DNA from: an uncultured Roseateles sp.
Lineage (GTDB): Bacteria > Pseudomonadota > Gammaproteobacteria > Burkholderiales > Burkholderiaceae
Direction of reading: 5' to 3'
Length of the DNA: 64,000 nucleotides
Assembly (NCBI GenBank): GCA_946886855.1
Contig: CAMPJJ010000008.1
Span: forward strand, 24,681 to 88,680
The position numbers and the translations under genes were made by a program. Positions 37,778 through 46,685 of this stretch are shown here, one piece after another (positions within the stretch are counted from its first letter, which is position 1; every line of letters begins with the position of its first letter). The notes under the pieces were generated by a model. That model was not told where the DNA came from, did no database searches, and saw nothing but the letters and a program-made list of their open reading frames with translations.

Positions 37778-37889
37778 CGCTGGGATGACGCCGGGAAGAG
37801 GCCGCCAACCCGATGAACCACCGCTGAACTACGGCTGAACCGCCGCTCGATCAACGAATGACTTGCTCCGGACGACCGGACCCGACGAC

Positions 37890-38849
37890 ATGACCACTCC
37901 CTCCTTCGCTTCCTTCCCGCTTCGGCGTGTGATCTCGATGGCCGTCACCCTCGCGGTGGTCGGCGGCGCCCTGTGGGCGGCCGGCAAGCTCTGGGACCGC
38001 TACGAACTCCAGCCCTGGACGCGCGACGGCCGCGTGCGCGCCAACGTCGTGCAGATCGCGCCGGACGTCTCCGGCCTGGTCACCGCCGTGCCGGTGCGGG
38101 ACAACCAGCAGGTCGCCGCGGGCGCGCTGCTGTTCGAGGTCGACCGCGCGCGTTACGAGCTCGCGTTGCGGCAATCGCAGGCGCAGCTGTCGGCGCAGAA
38201 GGTCGCCCTGGCGCAGGCGCTGCGCGAGGCCGATCGCAACAAGGGACTCGGCGCGCTGGTCTCGCAGGAAGCGAGCGAGCAGACGCGCACCCGAGCCGAG
38301 CAGGCGCGCGCCGCCGTCGCGCAGGCCGAGGTGGCCGTCGACAGCGCCAGGCTCAACCTGGCGCGCGCGGAGATCCGCGCCCCCTCCGCCGGCACCATCA
38401 CCAACTTCGACCTGCGCCAGGGCGCCTATGCGAGCGCCGGGCATCCGGTGCTCGCGCTCGTGGACGCGGGCTCGCTCTACGTCGAGGGCTACTTCGAGGA
38501 AACGAAGCTGCCGCGCATCCACGTCGGCGATGCGGTCGAGGTCAAGCCGATGGGCGCGAGCCGCGCGCTGACAGGCCGCGTGGAGAGCCTGTCCGCCGGC
38601 ATCGCCGACCGCGACCGCAGCACCAGCGCCAACCTGCTGCCCAGCGTGAATCCAACCTTCAACTGGGTGCGACTGCCGCAGCGCGTGCCGGTGCGGGTGA
38701 AGCTCGACCCGTTGCCCGCCGGCGAGCGGCTCGTCGCCGGGCAGACGGTCACCGTGCAGGTGATGCCGGGATCGACGCCTACCGCGAGGACCTCGGCGAC
38801 CGCGGCGACCGCGGCGACCGCAGCGATGAACACGGAGTTGAAGTCATGA
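37890..38849 (+). CDS. HlyD family periplasmic adaptor (AaeA/EmrA-like)
   Basis: Membrane-fusion protein linking the FUSC pump to the outer membrane; 319 residues. A single N-terminal helix ('VISMAVTLAVVGGALWAAGKLW') precedes the lipoyl half-motif 'TRDGRVRANVVQIAPDVSGLVTAVPVRDNQQVAAGALLFEVD', a helical hairpin (about 90-165), the second lipoyl half 'AEIRAPSAGTITNFDLRQGAYASAGHPVLALVD', and a beta-barrel. The tail contains an Ala-Thr repeat. The ATG at 37890 is chosen over 37863 because the earlier residues lie outside the family. It overlaps the outer-membrane gene by four bases. Confidence 0.93.
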   Translation: MTTPSFASFPLRRVISMAVTLAVVGGALWAAGKLWDRYELQPWTRDGRVRANVVQIAPDVSGLVTAVPVRDNQQVAAGALLFEVDRARYELALRQSQAQLSAQKVALAQALREADRNKGLGALVSQEASEQTRTRAEQARAAVAQAEVAVDSARLNLARAEIRAPSAGTITNFDLRQGAYASAGHPVLALVDAGSLYVEGYFEETKLPRIHVGDAVEVKPMGASRALTGRVESLSAGIADRDRSTSANLLPSVNPTFNWVRLPQRVPVRVKLDPLPAGERLVAGQTVTVQVMPGSTPTARTSATAATAATAAMNTELKS

Positions 38850-40372
38850 GAAGCGCGATGAGGCCCCTGTTGGCGGTGATCGCGGCGGCAGCGCTCGCCG
38901 CCTGCTCCACGACGCCGAAAGGCCCGGACTACCAGGTGCCCGCCGAGGCCGCCGTGCTGAAGCCGCGCGCTTCGGCGCCGTTCCTCGAGCAGCAACGCGC
39001 CGCGGACGCCGTGAAAACCGATGCCGGCGCCCCAGGCTCGGCGACGGCCCCGGCCCCGTTCGACGCCACGCCGCTGCCGCCGTACTGGTGGCGGCTGTTC
39101 CACGATCCCCGGCTGGATGCCCTGGTCGAGCAGGCGCTGGCGCGCAACACCGACTTGCGCCAGGCGGTGGCCAATCTCGAACGTGTCCGGGCGCTCGAGT
39201 CCGAAGTCGCCGGCGGCGAGAAGCCGACCGTCAGCGTCAATGGCGGTCCGGGCTACGGTCACCCGTCGGGGCTGTCGATGCTGAAGAAGGACTACGTGCC
39301 GCCGGATACCTCTCGCTACAGCGCGGGCGTGGGGTTGTCGTATCAACTCGACCTGTTCGGCCAGATCCGCCGCGCGATCGAGTCCTCCCAGGCGAGCACC
39401 GAAGCCGCGTCGGCCGCGCTCGACCTCGTCAAGGTGAACGTGGCGGCTGGCACGGCGCGCGCGTATGCGGAGGCCTGCGCGACCGGCCAGCGGCTCGCCT
39501 CCGCGCAGCATTCGGTCGATCTGCAGCGCGAGGCGATCGACGTCACCGAGCGACTGCAGCGCGCCGGCCGGGTCGGCGAGATCGACGCGGCCCGCGCCCG
39601 CAGCCAGCTCCAGCAGTTGCGCGCGGCGCTGCCGCCGCTGCTGGCGCAACGGCAGTCGGCGCTGTACCGCCTCGCGACGCTCACCGGCGAACTGCCCGAG
39701 GACTTCCCGCGCGCGCTGGCCGATTGCCATGTCGCGCCGCAGGTGACCGGCACGATCCCCGTGGGTGACGGCGCCGCGCTGCTGCGCCGCCGTCCCGACA
39801 TCCGGCAGGCCGAGCGCGAACTCCATGCGGCCACGGCCCGCATCGGCGTCGCGATCGCGGACCGGTATCCGAAGATCAGTCTGGGCTTGTCGGCCGGCTC
39901 GGCGGGTACGCTCGCCGGCTTCGGCAAGAGCGACACGCTGAGCTGGAGCCTCGGTCCGCTGATCTCCTGGACCTTGCCGGACAACGGCATCGCCGACGCG
40001 CGGATCGCGCAGGCCGAAGCAGGCACGCGGCAGGCCGCGGCGCGCTTCGACGGCACCGTGCTGAACGCGCTGCGCGAGACCGAGACCGCCCTCAACCAGT
40101 ACGCCCGCGAGCTGGACCGCCGTGCGGCGTTGCAGGCCTCGCGCGACGAGGCCGCGATCGTCGCCGGGCAGGCCCGGCGGCTGTACCAGGGCGGCAAGGT
40201 CGGCTACCTGGACGCGCTCGACGCCGAGCGCGCGCTCGCCGCGAGCGATGCCGCGCTCGCGGCGTCCCAGGCGACGCTGATCGACGAGCAGGTGCAGCTG
40301 TTCCTCGCGCTGGGCGGCGGCTGGGAGTCGCCGCCGGAACCGCCCGCAGCGGCGACACACGCCGCGCGCTGA
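38846..40372 (+). CDS. Outer-membrane efflux lipoprotein (NodT/OprM family)
   Basis: TolC-like outer-membrane channel of 508 residues. The signal peptide ends in lipobox LAAC ('LAVIAAAALAACSTTPKGPDY'), marking the NodT lipoprotein group. Two OEP repeats follow: 'PLPPYWWRLFHDPRLDALVEQALARNTDLRQAVANLERVRALESEVAGG' to 'LASAQHSVDLQREAIDVTERLQRAGRVGEIDAARARSQLQ', then 'LLRRRPDIRQAERELHAATARIGVAIADRYPKISLGLSAG' to 'QARRLYQGGKVGYLDALDAERALAASDAAL'. It is the last gene of the marR-fusC-DUF1656-hlyD-oprM efflux operon. Confidence 0.94.
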   Translation: MRSAMRPLLAVIAAAALAACSTTPKGPDYQVPAEAAVLKPRASAPFLEQQRAADAVKTDAGAPGSATAPAPFDATPLPPYWWRLFHDPRLDALVEQALARNTDLRQAVANLERVRALESEVAGGEKPTVSVNGGPGYGHPSGLSMLKKDYVPPDTSRYSAGVGLSYQLDLFGQIRRAIESSQASTEAASAALDLVKVNVAAGTARAYAEACATGQRLASAQHSVDLQREAIDVTERLQRAGRVGEIDAARARSQLQQLRAALPPLLAQRQSALYRLATLTGELPEDFPRALADCHVAPQVTGTIPVGDGAALLRRRPDIRQAERELHAATARIGVAIADRYPKISLGLSAGSAGTLAGFGKSDTLSWSLGPLISWTLPDNGIADARIAQAEAGTRQAAARFDGTVLNALRETETALNQYARELDRRAALQASRDEAAIVAGQARRLYQGGKVGYLDALDAERALAASDAALAASQATLIDEQVQLFLALGGGWESPPEPPAAATHAAR

Positions 40373-40374
40373 AG

Positions 40375-40402
40375 AAAAAAAAGCGGCCCCTCGCGGGACC
40401 GC
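40375..40402 (-). terminator. Hairpin with poly-T on the minus strand
   Basis: GCGGCCC at 40383-40389 pairs with GGGACCGC at 40395-40402 with one mismatch, and eight A at 40375-40382 give a poly-T run on the minus strand. It fits a terminator for the minus-strand PHP-like gene ending at 40578 and faces the end of the efflux operon. Confidence 0.55.
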
Positions 40403-40577
40403 CTTCCTCTGACTTCACCGGCTGCTGGCCCTCACCCCCACCCTCGCCCGCAAGCGGGAGAGGGAGCAAGCGTCAGCGCGCGCTCGCGTCCTCCGCCTTC
40501 TCCTCGGGGAGGGAGTAAGAGCGCCCGTGCCTTGTCCTCCTCCTCCTCGGCCGCCCCTCAGCGGCCGTGTGCCTTCA

Positions 40578-43046
40578 TCAGGGATAGCTGATGGTCAGCT
40601 TGTAGGGCGAGGTCGTGCTAGCTCCCGCGTACGACATCACCTTGATGTAGACCGTCTGCGCGGTCGCGCCGTTCTGGTACGTCAGCGACTCCGTGCTGCC
40701 GACCGCCTCCGAGCGCGCCAGGCCCGTGCCGGTGGACTTCACCACGTACAGGTCGTAGTCGATGCTCGACGAGGTCGGACCGGTCATGTCCACGCGCAGG
40801 CGCTGGTTGGCGGCCAGCGTGACCTTGAAGAAGTCGATGTCGGCGGCGCTGCCGATGAAGCCGGTCAGCTGGTTGCGGCTGCCGAGGGCGTTCGCCGAGG
40901 CGATCGTGTTGTTGGGCTCGACTTCGTCCGCCGCGTCGACGACGTTGTTGACGGTGAAGCTCACCGGCGCCGAGGTCGTCGTGTTGCCGGCCGCGTCGTA
41001 GGCCTTGGCCACGAGGCTGTGCGTGCCGTTGGTCAGCTGGGTCGAGTTGACGTCGATCGCGTACGGCGAGGTCGTGTCGATGTCGCGCAGCGCGCCGTCC
41101 AGCCAGAACTCCACCTGCGTCACGCCGATGTTGTCGCTGGCGGTGGCGGAGAAGGTGATCGTGCCGGTCGTGCCGTTCACCGCGGCCGTCACCGACGGCG
41201 GCGTGGTGTCGCCGCCGCTGACGCCCTGGTTGACCCAGATCGGCGCGGACCACAGCACCTTGCCGTCGTCCTGCGTGACCTTGGCGTAGTAGAAGTGCTT
41301 GCCGTTGGCCGGCGTGATCGTCGCGGTGGGGCTGCTGCTCAGCAGCGTGACCGTGCCGTTGCGGCCGGGGACGCCTTCCCAGATCTCGGTCTGCACCACC
41401 GTGCGGCCGTTCGGGTTGTAGAACCCGACGTTCAGCGCCAGCGCGCCGGCGTTGTCGAAGCGCTCGCCCATGATCTTGCCGTTGGCGCTGAAGATCAGCT
41501 GCGAGTTCTTGTCCAGGGTCGCGAAGACGCGGCGCGCCTTCAGCGCGTCGACCAGCGAAGCCTTGCTCAGCGCCGTGCCCGTCGGGATCAGCACCGCGGT
41601 CCGGTTCGTGTAGGACTTGCCCCAGTTGGCGCAGTGGTTGTCCTGGTTGGTCGCCGGCGCCACGTGGAAGCCGCGCTCCAGCAGCTTCTTCCACGAGCCC
41701 TCGTAGGAGCTGCGCGAGGTCTCGCTCTCAGTCGTGTTGGACGAGAACGCGGAGGTGTTCATCACCTCGGACATCACCATCACCTCGTCGCCGTCGGCGC
41801 TGTAGGCCATGTCGGTGCCGTTGATGATGAACTGGCCGCTCGAGTCCGGATGGTTGAACTGGCCGATCAGGCCCTGCGCGCGCATCACCGAGTACAGCGT
41901 CGCGTAGTCGTTCTTGGCGATGTAGCGGTCGCCGAAGAGCTCGTTCTGCGCGTTGTATTCCCACGAGAACAGCTCGTTGCTGTTGAAGATGTTCAGGTGG
42001 CCGCCGTTGTTGATGACGCCCCACTCCATGCCGTACACGGCGAGGAAGCCGGCGTTGGCCGCGCTGTAGTCGGCCGCGATCTGCAGGCCGCGCTGGTAGC
42101 GCGCCTTGGCCGCGGTGGCGCTGCCGCCGGTGTTGGTGCTCGACGAGCCGTCGTAGTAGTGGTTGTGGTCGGTGTTGGCGAAGATGTCCAGGCCCGCGCC
42201 CTTGGCGTACGGGAAGGCCGCATCCGGACCGAAGGCGCCGGTCTGCGCCGGCTGCGACGAGCTGCAGCTGCCGATGGCGCCGCCGCCGTCGGAGTCGTTG
42301 GTCTGGCCGTGGAAGCTGCCGTAGTAGATGGTGTAGGGCCAGGAGCCCGCGCCCACCGCCGCCGACTGCGCGCGCGCGCGCTGGTCGGCCTCGCCGGAGG
42401 CGCCCATGGCCAGCGGACGCAGCGCGCCCATCGCGATCCTGGCCGGCTTGCCGAGGGCGAAGGTCCAGCTCTGCTCGACCGCATGGCCGCCTTCGCCGGC
42501 CTGTTGGGCGGCGAGGATCTCGGCGAACTGCGCGTCGGCGCCGATCCCCTTGAGCGCGGTGTCCGCCTTGGCGCTCAGCGCCGTCAGCGTCGCGGTGTAG
42601 AGGCCGTCCGGCAGGCTCGCATCGGTGCGGCCGGCCCAGTTCAGCGCGACCGACTTGACGTCGCCGGCGTACTTCTCGACGCCGCTCCAGCGCTTGACGA
42701 CGGCCCCGGCGGGCGAGCGCAGCTCGACGCGGTAGGCCAGCAGCGTGCCGGCGGGGGCGCCGACGTAGTCCAGATGGACCGCGAACTCGCGCGCGCCGGT
42801 GGCTTCGGCGCCGGTGAAGGGCACGTCCAGCGCGGCATCGAACTCGTGATGGTCCGGGTACTTGGCCGACGGGTCGGCGGTCAGCGCGGTCGCGCGGTCA
42901 TCCGGCGCGGCCGTCTGCTGCTGCGCCGCCGGCTTCTCGCCGTTGAGACCGCCGCCGCAGGCGGTCAGCACGACGGCCAGGGCGCTCAGTGTGGTGACGC
43001 GAAGCACGGCGCGTCCGGTGATCGGGAACAGGGTGCGGAAGTTCAT
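40578..43046 (-). CDS. PHP-like (CehA/McbA) metal-dependent lipoprotein with Ig-like and PPC domains
   Basis: An 822-residue exported protein. The lipobox LTAC ('LSALAVVLTACGGGLNGEK') predicts lipidation. After about 230 residues a PHP-type phosphoesterase-like domain begins: 'IYYGSFHGQTNDSDG' (metal His), 'GLDIFANTDHNHYYDG', 'FLAVYGMEWGVINNGGHLNIFNSNEL' and 'GLIGQFNHPDSSGQF', then 'HVAPATNQDNHCANWG'. This matches the CehA/McbA group. A bacterial Ig-like domain ('TFSATASDNIGVTQVEFWLDG') and a C-terminal pre-peptidase domain ('EPNNTIASANALGSRNQLTGFIGSAADIDFFKVTLAANQRLRVDM') follow. The substrate, perhaps a phosphodiester or carbamate, is unknown. It is 22 bases after the PEP-CTERM gene. Confidence 0.85.
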   Translation of the reverse strand: MNFRTLFPITGRAVLRVTTLSALAVVLTACGGGLNGEKPAAQQQTAAPDDRATALTADPSAKYPDHHEFDAALDVPFTGAEATGAREFAVHLDYVGAPAGTLLAYRVELRSPAGAVVKRWSGVEKYAGDVKSVALNWAGRTDASLPDGLYTATLTALSAKADTALKGIGADAQFAEILAAQQAGEGGHAVEQSWTFALGKPARIAMGALRPLAMGASGEADQRARAQSAAVGAGSWPYTIYYGSFHGQTNDSDGGGAIGSCSSSQPAQTGAFGPDAAFPYAKGAGLDIFANTDHNHYYDGSSSTNTGGSATAAKARYQRGLQIAADYSAANAGFLAVYGMEWGVINNGGHLNIFNSNELFSWEYNAQNELFGDRYIAKNDYATLYSVMRAQGLIGQFNHPDSSGQFIINGTDMAYSADGDEVMVMSEVMNTSAFSSNTTESETSRSSYEGSWKKLLERGFHVAPATNQDNHCANWGKSYTNRTAVLIPTGTALSKASLVDALKARRVFATLDKNSQLIFSANGKIMGERFDNAGALALNVGFYNPNGRTVVQTEIWEGVPGRNGTVTLLSSSPTATITPANGKHFYYAKVTQDDGKVLWSAPIWVNQGVSGGDTTPPSVTAAVNGTTGTITFSATASDNIGVTQVEFWLDGALRDIDTTSPYAIDVNSTQLTNGTHSLVAKAYDAAGNTTTSAPVSFTVNNVVDAADEVEPNNTIASANALGSRNQLTGFIGSAADIDFFKVTLAANQRLRVDMTGPTSSSIDYDLYVVKSTGTGLARSEAVGSTESLTYQNGATAQTVYIKVMSYAGASTTSPYKLTISYP

Positions 43047-43068
43047 GGGATGTTCTCCTCGACGTTGT

Positions 43069-43794
43069 TCAGGCTTGCTTGCGGCGGCGGAGGCTCACAC
43101 CCATCGCGCCCAGCGCGACCAGGGTCAGCGCGATCGAGGCGGGCTCGGGCACTTCCGGCACCTCGACCTCGGGGATCAGCGAGCCGGCGAACAGGACCAT
43201 GTCGTAGCGGATGGTCCCGGCGGTGCCGTAATTGCTCGAGGCGCCGGTGGCGCTGTAGCCCTGCGTGCCGGGTGCGAACATGCTGACCAGCTGCACCGCG
43301 AAGTTGGCGTTGTTGTCGACGCCGGCGATGTCGGAGAAGTCGAAGCCCAGGCCCTTCACGAAGACGCTGTCGCGCAGCATGCGGAAGGTGGTGGCCTCGA
43401 TCCAGTTCTCGCCGTCGAGCGTGTACTGCAGTGCGGTCCAGGCGGAGGCGGTGGCGCTGTTGCGCTGGTCGAAGCTCAGGACGATGTCCTGGAAGCCGGT
43501 GGTGTCGATCGAGAACCGCACGCCGGTCGTGCGGTCGCCGGTTCCTTGCGCGGCGTAGCCGGCGGTGTTCAGCGCCATCGAGCCGGCGGTGGTGTCCGAC
43601 GAGCCGGACTGGCTGACGAAGGTGGTGCTGACGCCCAGCGGGTCGAAGGACGCGTTGCCGTTGTCGGTGTACGTCGGTTTGGTGGAGATGATGCCGCCCC
43701 GGTCGGGGCTGTAGCTCCACAACGCGACGGTGTCCGCGTGCGCGAGACCGGTGAGCAGAAGGCCTGCGGCGAGCAGGAAGGATTTGAATGTCAT
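43069..43794 (-). CDS. PEP-CTERM sorting domain protein
   Basis: A 241-residue secreted protein with a signal peptide (MTFKSFLLAAGLLLTGLAHA) and a classical C-terminal sorting tag 'VPEPASIALTLVALGAMGVSLRRRKQA': the PEP motif, a hydrophobic helix and basic tail recognised by the exosortase EpsH/XrtA system. The middle is a beta-rich domain ('DTVALWSYSPDRGGIISTKPTYTDN', 'IVLSFDQRNSATASAWTALQYTLDGENW') resembling secreted carbohydrate-associated sandwiches. It is cotranscribed with the PHP-like lipoprotein. No exosortase gene lies in the window. Confidence 0.9.
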   Translation of the reverse strand: MTFKSFLLAAGLLLTGLAHADTVALWSYSPDRGGIISTKPTYTDNGNASFDPLGVSTTFVSQSGSSDTTAGSMALNTAGYAAQGTGDRTTGVRFSIDTTGFQDIVLSFDQRNSATASAWTALQYTLDGENWIEATTFRMLRDSVFVKGLGFDFSDIAGVDNNANFAVQLVSMFAPGTQGYSATGASSNYGTAGTIRYDMVLFAGSLIPEVEVPEVPEPASIALTLVALGAMGVSLRRRKQA

Positions 43795-43830
43795 GGCGAC
43801 CCTCGGACTGGATTTGGTGGAACCAAAAGT

Positions 43831-43851
43831 TTGCGCAAACGTTTACGGCAA
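43831..43851. promoter_or_regulatory. LacI/PurR-type operator upstream of the PEP-CTERM gene
   Basis: The core GCAAACGTTTAC flanked by TTGC and GGCAA forms a near-palindrome about 37 bases upstream of the PEP-CTERM start, in an AT-rich stretch. It resembles the GCAAACGTTTNC sites of LacI/PurR-family regulators. No LacI-type gene is present in the window. Confidence 0.5.
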
Positions 43852-43887
43852 AACTTTGTCGGCAAATGTGTGATGTTGTGCGCTTGA

Positions 43888-43903
43888 CTTCACGCACGTG
43901 AAG
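43888..43903. promoter_or_regulatory. Inverted repeat between the DMT and PEP-CTERM genes
   Basis: CTTCACG and CGTGAAG (7-bp arms, 2-base spacer CA) lie about 95 bases upstream of the PEP-CTERM gene, overlapping a TTGACTT on the plus strand. It looks like a second regulator-binding site in this gap; the regulator is unknown. Confidence 0.4.
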
Positions 43904-44003
43904 GAACGGCCGGAGCGTAGGGTCGCTTCGTGACAAGCAGGTTGCGGGGAAGCCCGGAGGCGGGAATGCCGCACCCCGCGTTTGAGGGGGCGCGACGGCG
44001 GGA

Positions 44004-44909
44004 TCAGGCCGACCGCCTGGCCCCGATCCCCGCGATCAGCGACCCGGCCGCCACCATCGCCGCCCCGCCCCAGAACACCGGCGGCAAGGGCGCGCTCAGC
44101 AGCACCGACGCGAACAGCGCCGACATCAACGGCGTCGCGTTGGCTGCCAGGCCGAGCACCTGGATGTTCCCGCGCAGCATGCCGATGTTCCACAGCAGGT
44201 AGGCGAGCGTCACCGCCGCGCTCGCCAGCGCGACCTGGATGACGATGTGCGTCGACCCGATCATCGGCGTCCGCGCCGCGTTGAGCGCGTGCACGATCCA
44301 GAAGCCGACCGCGCTCAAGGCCATGAAGAACCAGAGCGCGTTCTTTCCCTCGGCCATGTGCCTGGTGCAGGTGCTGTAGAGGGCCCACACGATGGCGCCG
44401 ATGAAGGCGAGGCCGTAGCTGAGCGGATTCGACGCGGCGTTGTGGAAGAACTGGCTGAGCGACAGCCCTTCCGGCGGCGAGGACGCCGCGACCACGCCGG
44501 CGAAGGCCAGCGCGAGGCCGCACAGCATCGGCGCGTTCAGCCGCTTGCGACCCGCGATCGCCGAGCAGAGCACGGTGAGGCTGGGCCAGAGGTAATTGAC
44601 CATGCCGACCTCGATGGCCTCATGCCGCGAGCGCGCGAAGCCGAGCGCCAGGACGAAGCACAGCTCATACCCGACGAACAGCGCGGCGCCCAGCCACAGG
44701 TAGCGACGCGGCAGCGCGCGCAGCGGGGTGCGCGTCGGCAGGAGCAGCAGCGCGGACACCGTGAAGAGCACCGCCGGCGCGCCGGTCCGGCCGAGGAACT
44801 CGATCGTGCTGCGCGTGACGCCGACGGACGTGCTCCAGAACAGGATGGCCACCAGGCCGAGCAGCGTGGCGCCGTTCCACACGGACTTGGACAGATCAGA
44901 CCTCGACAT
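44004..44909 (-). CDS. DMT superfamily exporter (YddG/EamA-like)
   Basis: A 301-residue inner-membrane exporter with ten predicted helices in two EamA halves: 'GATLLGLVAILFWSTSVGVTRSTIEFLGRTGAPAVLFTVSALLLL', 'AIEVGMVNYLWPSLTVLCSAIAGRKRL', then 'LSYGLAFIGAIVWALYSTCTRHMAEGKNALWFFM' and 'ASAAVTLAYLLWNIGMLRGNIQVLGLAANATPLMSALFASVLL'. 'NYLWPSLTVLCS' and 'GNIQVLGLAANATPLMSAL' resemble YddG, the aromatic amino acid exporter. The start at 44909 overlaps the end of the AraC gene by 14 bases, so the two are probably co-expressed. Confidence 0.88.
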   Translation of the reverse strand: MSRSDLSKSVWNGATLLGLVAILFWSTSVGVTRSTIEFLGRTGAPAVLFTVSALLLLPTRTPLRALPRRYLWLGAALFVGYELCFVLALGFARSRHEAIEVGMVNYLWPSLTVLCSAIAGRKRLNAPMLCGLALAFAGVVAASSPPEGLSLSQFFHNAASNPLSYGLAFIGAIVWALYSTCTRHMAEGKNALWFFMALSAVGFWIVHALNAARTPMIGSTHIVIQVALASAAVTLAYLLWNIGMLRGNIQVLGLAANATPLMSALFASVLLSAPLPPVFWGGAAMVAAGSLIAGIGARRSA

Positions 44910-45831
44910 CCCTGCTTTCCTTGCCACGCCGGGCGAACCGCCCCGGGGGCATGCCCACGTGCCGCGTGAACGCCACGCCGAACGGACCGACGGCGCTGTA
45001 GCCCACGCGCTCGGCGATTTCTGCGATCGACAGCTCGCGCTGCCGCAGCCATTGTTTGGCCAGGGCCATGCGCCACGCGAGCAGGTAGGCCATGGGCGCG
45101 ACGCCGATCGCACGGCTGAAGCGCTCGAAGAAGGCGGAGCGCGACATCGACGCCTCCTTCGCCAGCTCGGCCACCGTCCAAGGCAGCGCGGGGGCCGCGT
45201 GCATGCGCCGCAGCGCCTGTGCCAGCTTCGGGTCGGCCAGGCCCCGCACGAGCCCCGGCGTTTGCGCCGTGCTCGCCGTCGAGCGGAAGGCCTCGATCAG
45301 CAGCACCTCCAGCAGGCGGGACATCACGATCTCGCGCGCGGGCCGATCGGCCCGGGATTCGTCGCCGACCAGCTGGACCAGCGTCGACAGGCGACGCTCC
45401 CCGGGCACGTGGACCCATTGCGGCAGCAGCGACACCAGCAGCTCCGCATCCGGCGAGCCGAGCACGCAGTGGCCGACCAGCATCCGCATGTCGACCTTCC
45501 CGTCCGGGTCGCCGACACGCGCGCCGCCGGGCATCGGCGCGATCGGCGTGTCGACGGGTTCGCCGTCGAGCGGCGGCTTGCGATCCAGGCTCGAGGTCGC
45601 GAAGTTGCGCGCGGCCGGCAGCAGGACGAAATCGCCCTGGCGCACCGTGATCGTCTGGCTGCCGGTGGGACCCTCGATCGTCAGGTGGCAGGACCCCTCG
45701 AGCGCGACGAAGTAGAAAGGCCGCCCCGTCTCGCTCCGGCGCACCGCCCACGGCGCCGAGGCGATCACGAGCTTGGAGAACGGCGCCTGCGGTCGCAGCA
45801 GCGACACAACTTCGGCCAGGGGATCGATCAT
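44896..45831 (-). CDS. AraC family transcriptional regulator with cupin domain
   Basis: A 311-residue regulator. The N-terminal half is an AraC-type cupin ('FYFVALEGSCHLTIEGPTGSQTITVRQGDFVLLPAARNFATSS'). The C-terminal half has two HTH motifs: 'WTVAELAKEASMSRSAFFERFSRAIGVAPMAYLLAWRMALAKQWL' and 'LSIAEIAERVGYSAVGPFGVAFTRHVGMPPGRFAR'. Such cupin-AraC proteins commonly control a neighbouring dehydrogenase or exporter. It overlaps the DMT exporter and is divergent from the short-chain dehydrogenase, and an inverted repeat lies between, so it may regulate both. Confidence 0.92.
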   Translation of the reverse strand: MIDPLAEVVSLLRPQAPFSKLVIASAPWAVRRSETGRPFYFVALEGSCHLTIEGPTGSQTITVRQGDFVLLPAARNFATSSLDRKPPLDGEPVDTPIAPMPGGARVGDPDGKVDMRMLVGHCVLGSPDAELLVSLLPQWVHVPGERRLSTLVQLVGDESRADRPAREIVMSRLLEVLLIEAFRSTASTAQTPGLVRGLADPKLAQALRRMHAAPALPWTVAELAKEASMSRSAFFERFSRAIGVAPMAYLLAWRMALAKQWLRQRELSIAEIAERVGYSAVGPFGVAFTRHVGMPPGRFARRGKESRDVEV

Positions 45832-45882
45832 CTGGACGATCTCGACAAACGAATGGACGCTGCAGTGTAGTCAGTCCGGATC

Positions 45883-45905
45883 ATGGTCCTTATCGTGCGG
45901 ACCAT
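45883..45905. promoter_or_regulatory. Inverted repeat between araC-type and SDR genes
   Basis: ATGGTCC at 45883-45889 and GGACCAT at 45899-45905 are perfect 7-bp arms with a 9-base spacer, placing their centres about 16 bases apart. The site lies in the 94-base divergent promoter region and is the best candidate for binding by the adjacent AraC-type regulator. Confidence 0.45.
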
Positions 45906-45925
45906 CCCCCACCCAGGAGTTCCTG

Positions 45926-46684
45926 ATGTCCCGTGTTTCCACCGTCCTGATCACCGGCTGCTCGTCCGGCTTCGGCCTCGAGACGGCCCGTCTCTTCCTC
46001 GAGCGGGGGTGGCGCGTCGTCGCGACGATGCGCACGCCGCGCGAGGACCTGCTCCCGACGTCCGAAGCCCTTCGCGTGCTGCCGCTCGACGTCACCGACG
46101 CCGGCAGCATCCACCGATGCCTGGCCGACGCCGGTGCGATCGATGCGCTGGTCAACAACGCCGGCGTCGGCTTGCTCTCGCCGCTGGAAGCGGTCGACAT
46201 GGCCAACGCCCGCGCGCTCTACGAGACCAACGTGCTCGGCACGATCGCGATGACGCAGGCGGTGCTGCCGCAGTTCCGCGAGCGCCGCGCTGGCGTGGTG
46301 GTGAACGTCACGTCGAGCGTGACGCTGAAGTCCCTGCCGCTGCTGTCGGTCTACACGGGCAGCAAGGCGGCGGTGAATGCGTTCACCGAGTCGCTCGCGC
46401 TGGAGCTGGCGCCCTTCCATATCCGCGCGCGGCTGGTCCTGCCGGGCCGCTCGCCGAGCACGCGCTTCGGCGACAACGCGCGCAAGCTGATGAGCTCCGA
46501 CGTGCCCGACGCCTACGTGGCGTTCCGCGACCAGGTCTTCGCCGACTTGCGCGACCTGTCGGCGCCGGTGACCGTCGCGCAGGATGTGGCCGAGGCCGTC
46601 TGGCGCGCCGTCACGGATCCGCAGTCGCCGATGCGGATTCCAGCCGGCGCGGACGCGGTGGCGCTCGCCTCGGCGGGGGCCTAG
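45926..46684 (+). CDS. Short-chain dehydrogenase/reductase
   Basis: NAD(P)-dependent oxidoreductase of 252 residues. The cofactor motif 'VLITGCSSGFGLETARLFLERGW' (TGxxxGxG) is followed by 'LPLDVTDAGSI', 'ALVNNAGVGLLSPLEAVD' (NNAG), catalytic Ser in 'VVVNVTSSVTLKSLP', and 'YTGSKAAVNAFTESLALEL' (YxxxK). The Arg-rich end of strand 2 ('VVATMRTP') suggests NADP preference. AGGAG stands eight bases before the ATG. It is divergent from the AraC-type regulator. The substrate is unknown. Confidence 0.93.
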   Translation: MSRVSTVLITGCSSGFGLETARLFLERGWRVVATMRTPREDLLPTSEALRVLPLDVTDAGSIHRCLADAGAIDALVNNAGVGLLSPLEAVDMANARALYETNVLGTIAMTQAVLPQFRERRAGVVVNVTSSVTLKSLPLLSVYTGSKAAVNAFTESLALELAPFHIRARLVLPGRSPSTRFGDNARKLMSSDVPDAYVAFRDQVFADLRDLSAPVTVAQDVAEAVWRAVTDPQSPMRIPAGADAVALASAGA

Positions 46685-46685
46685 G

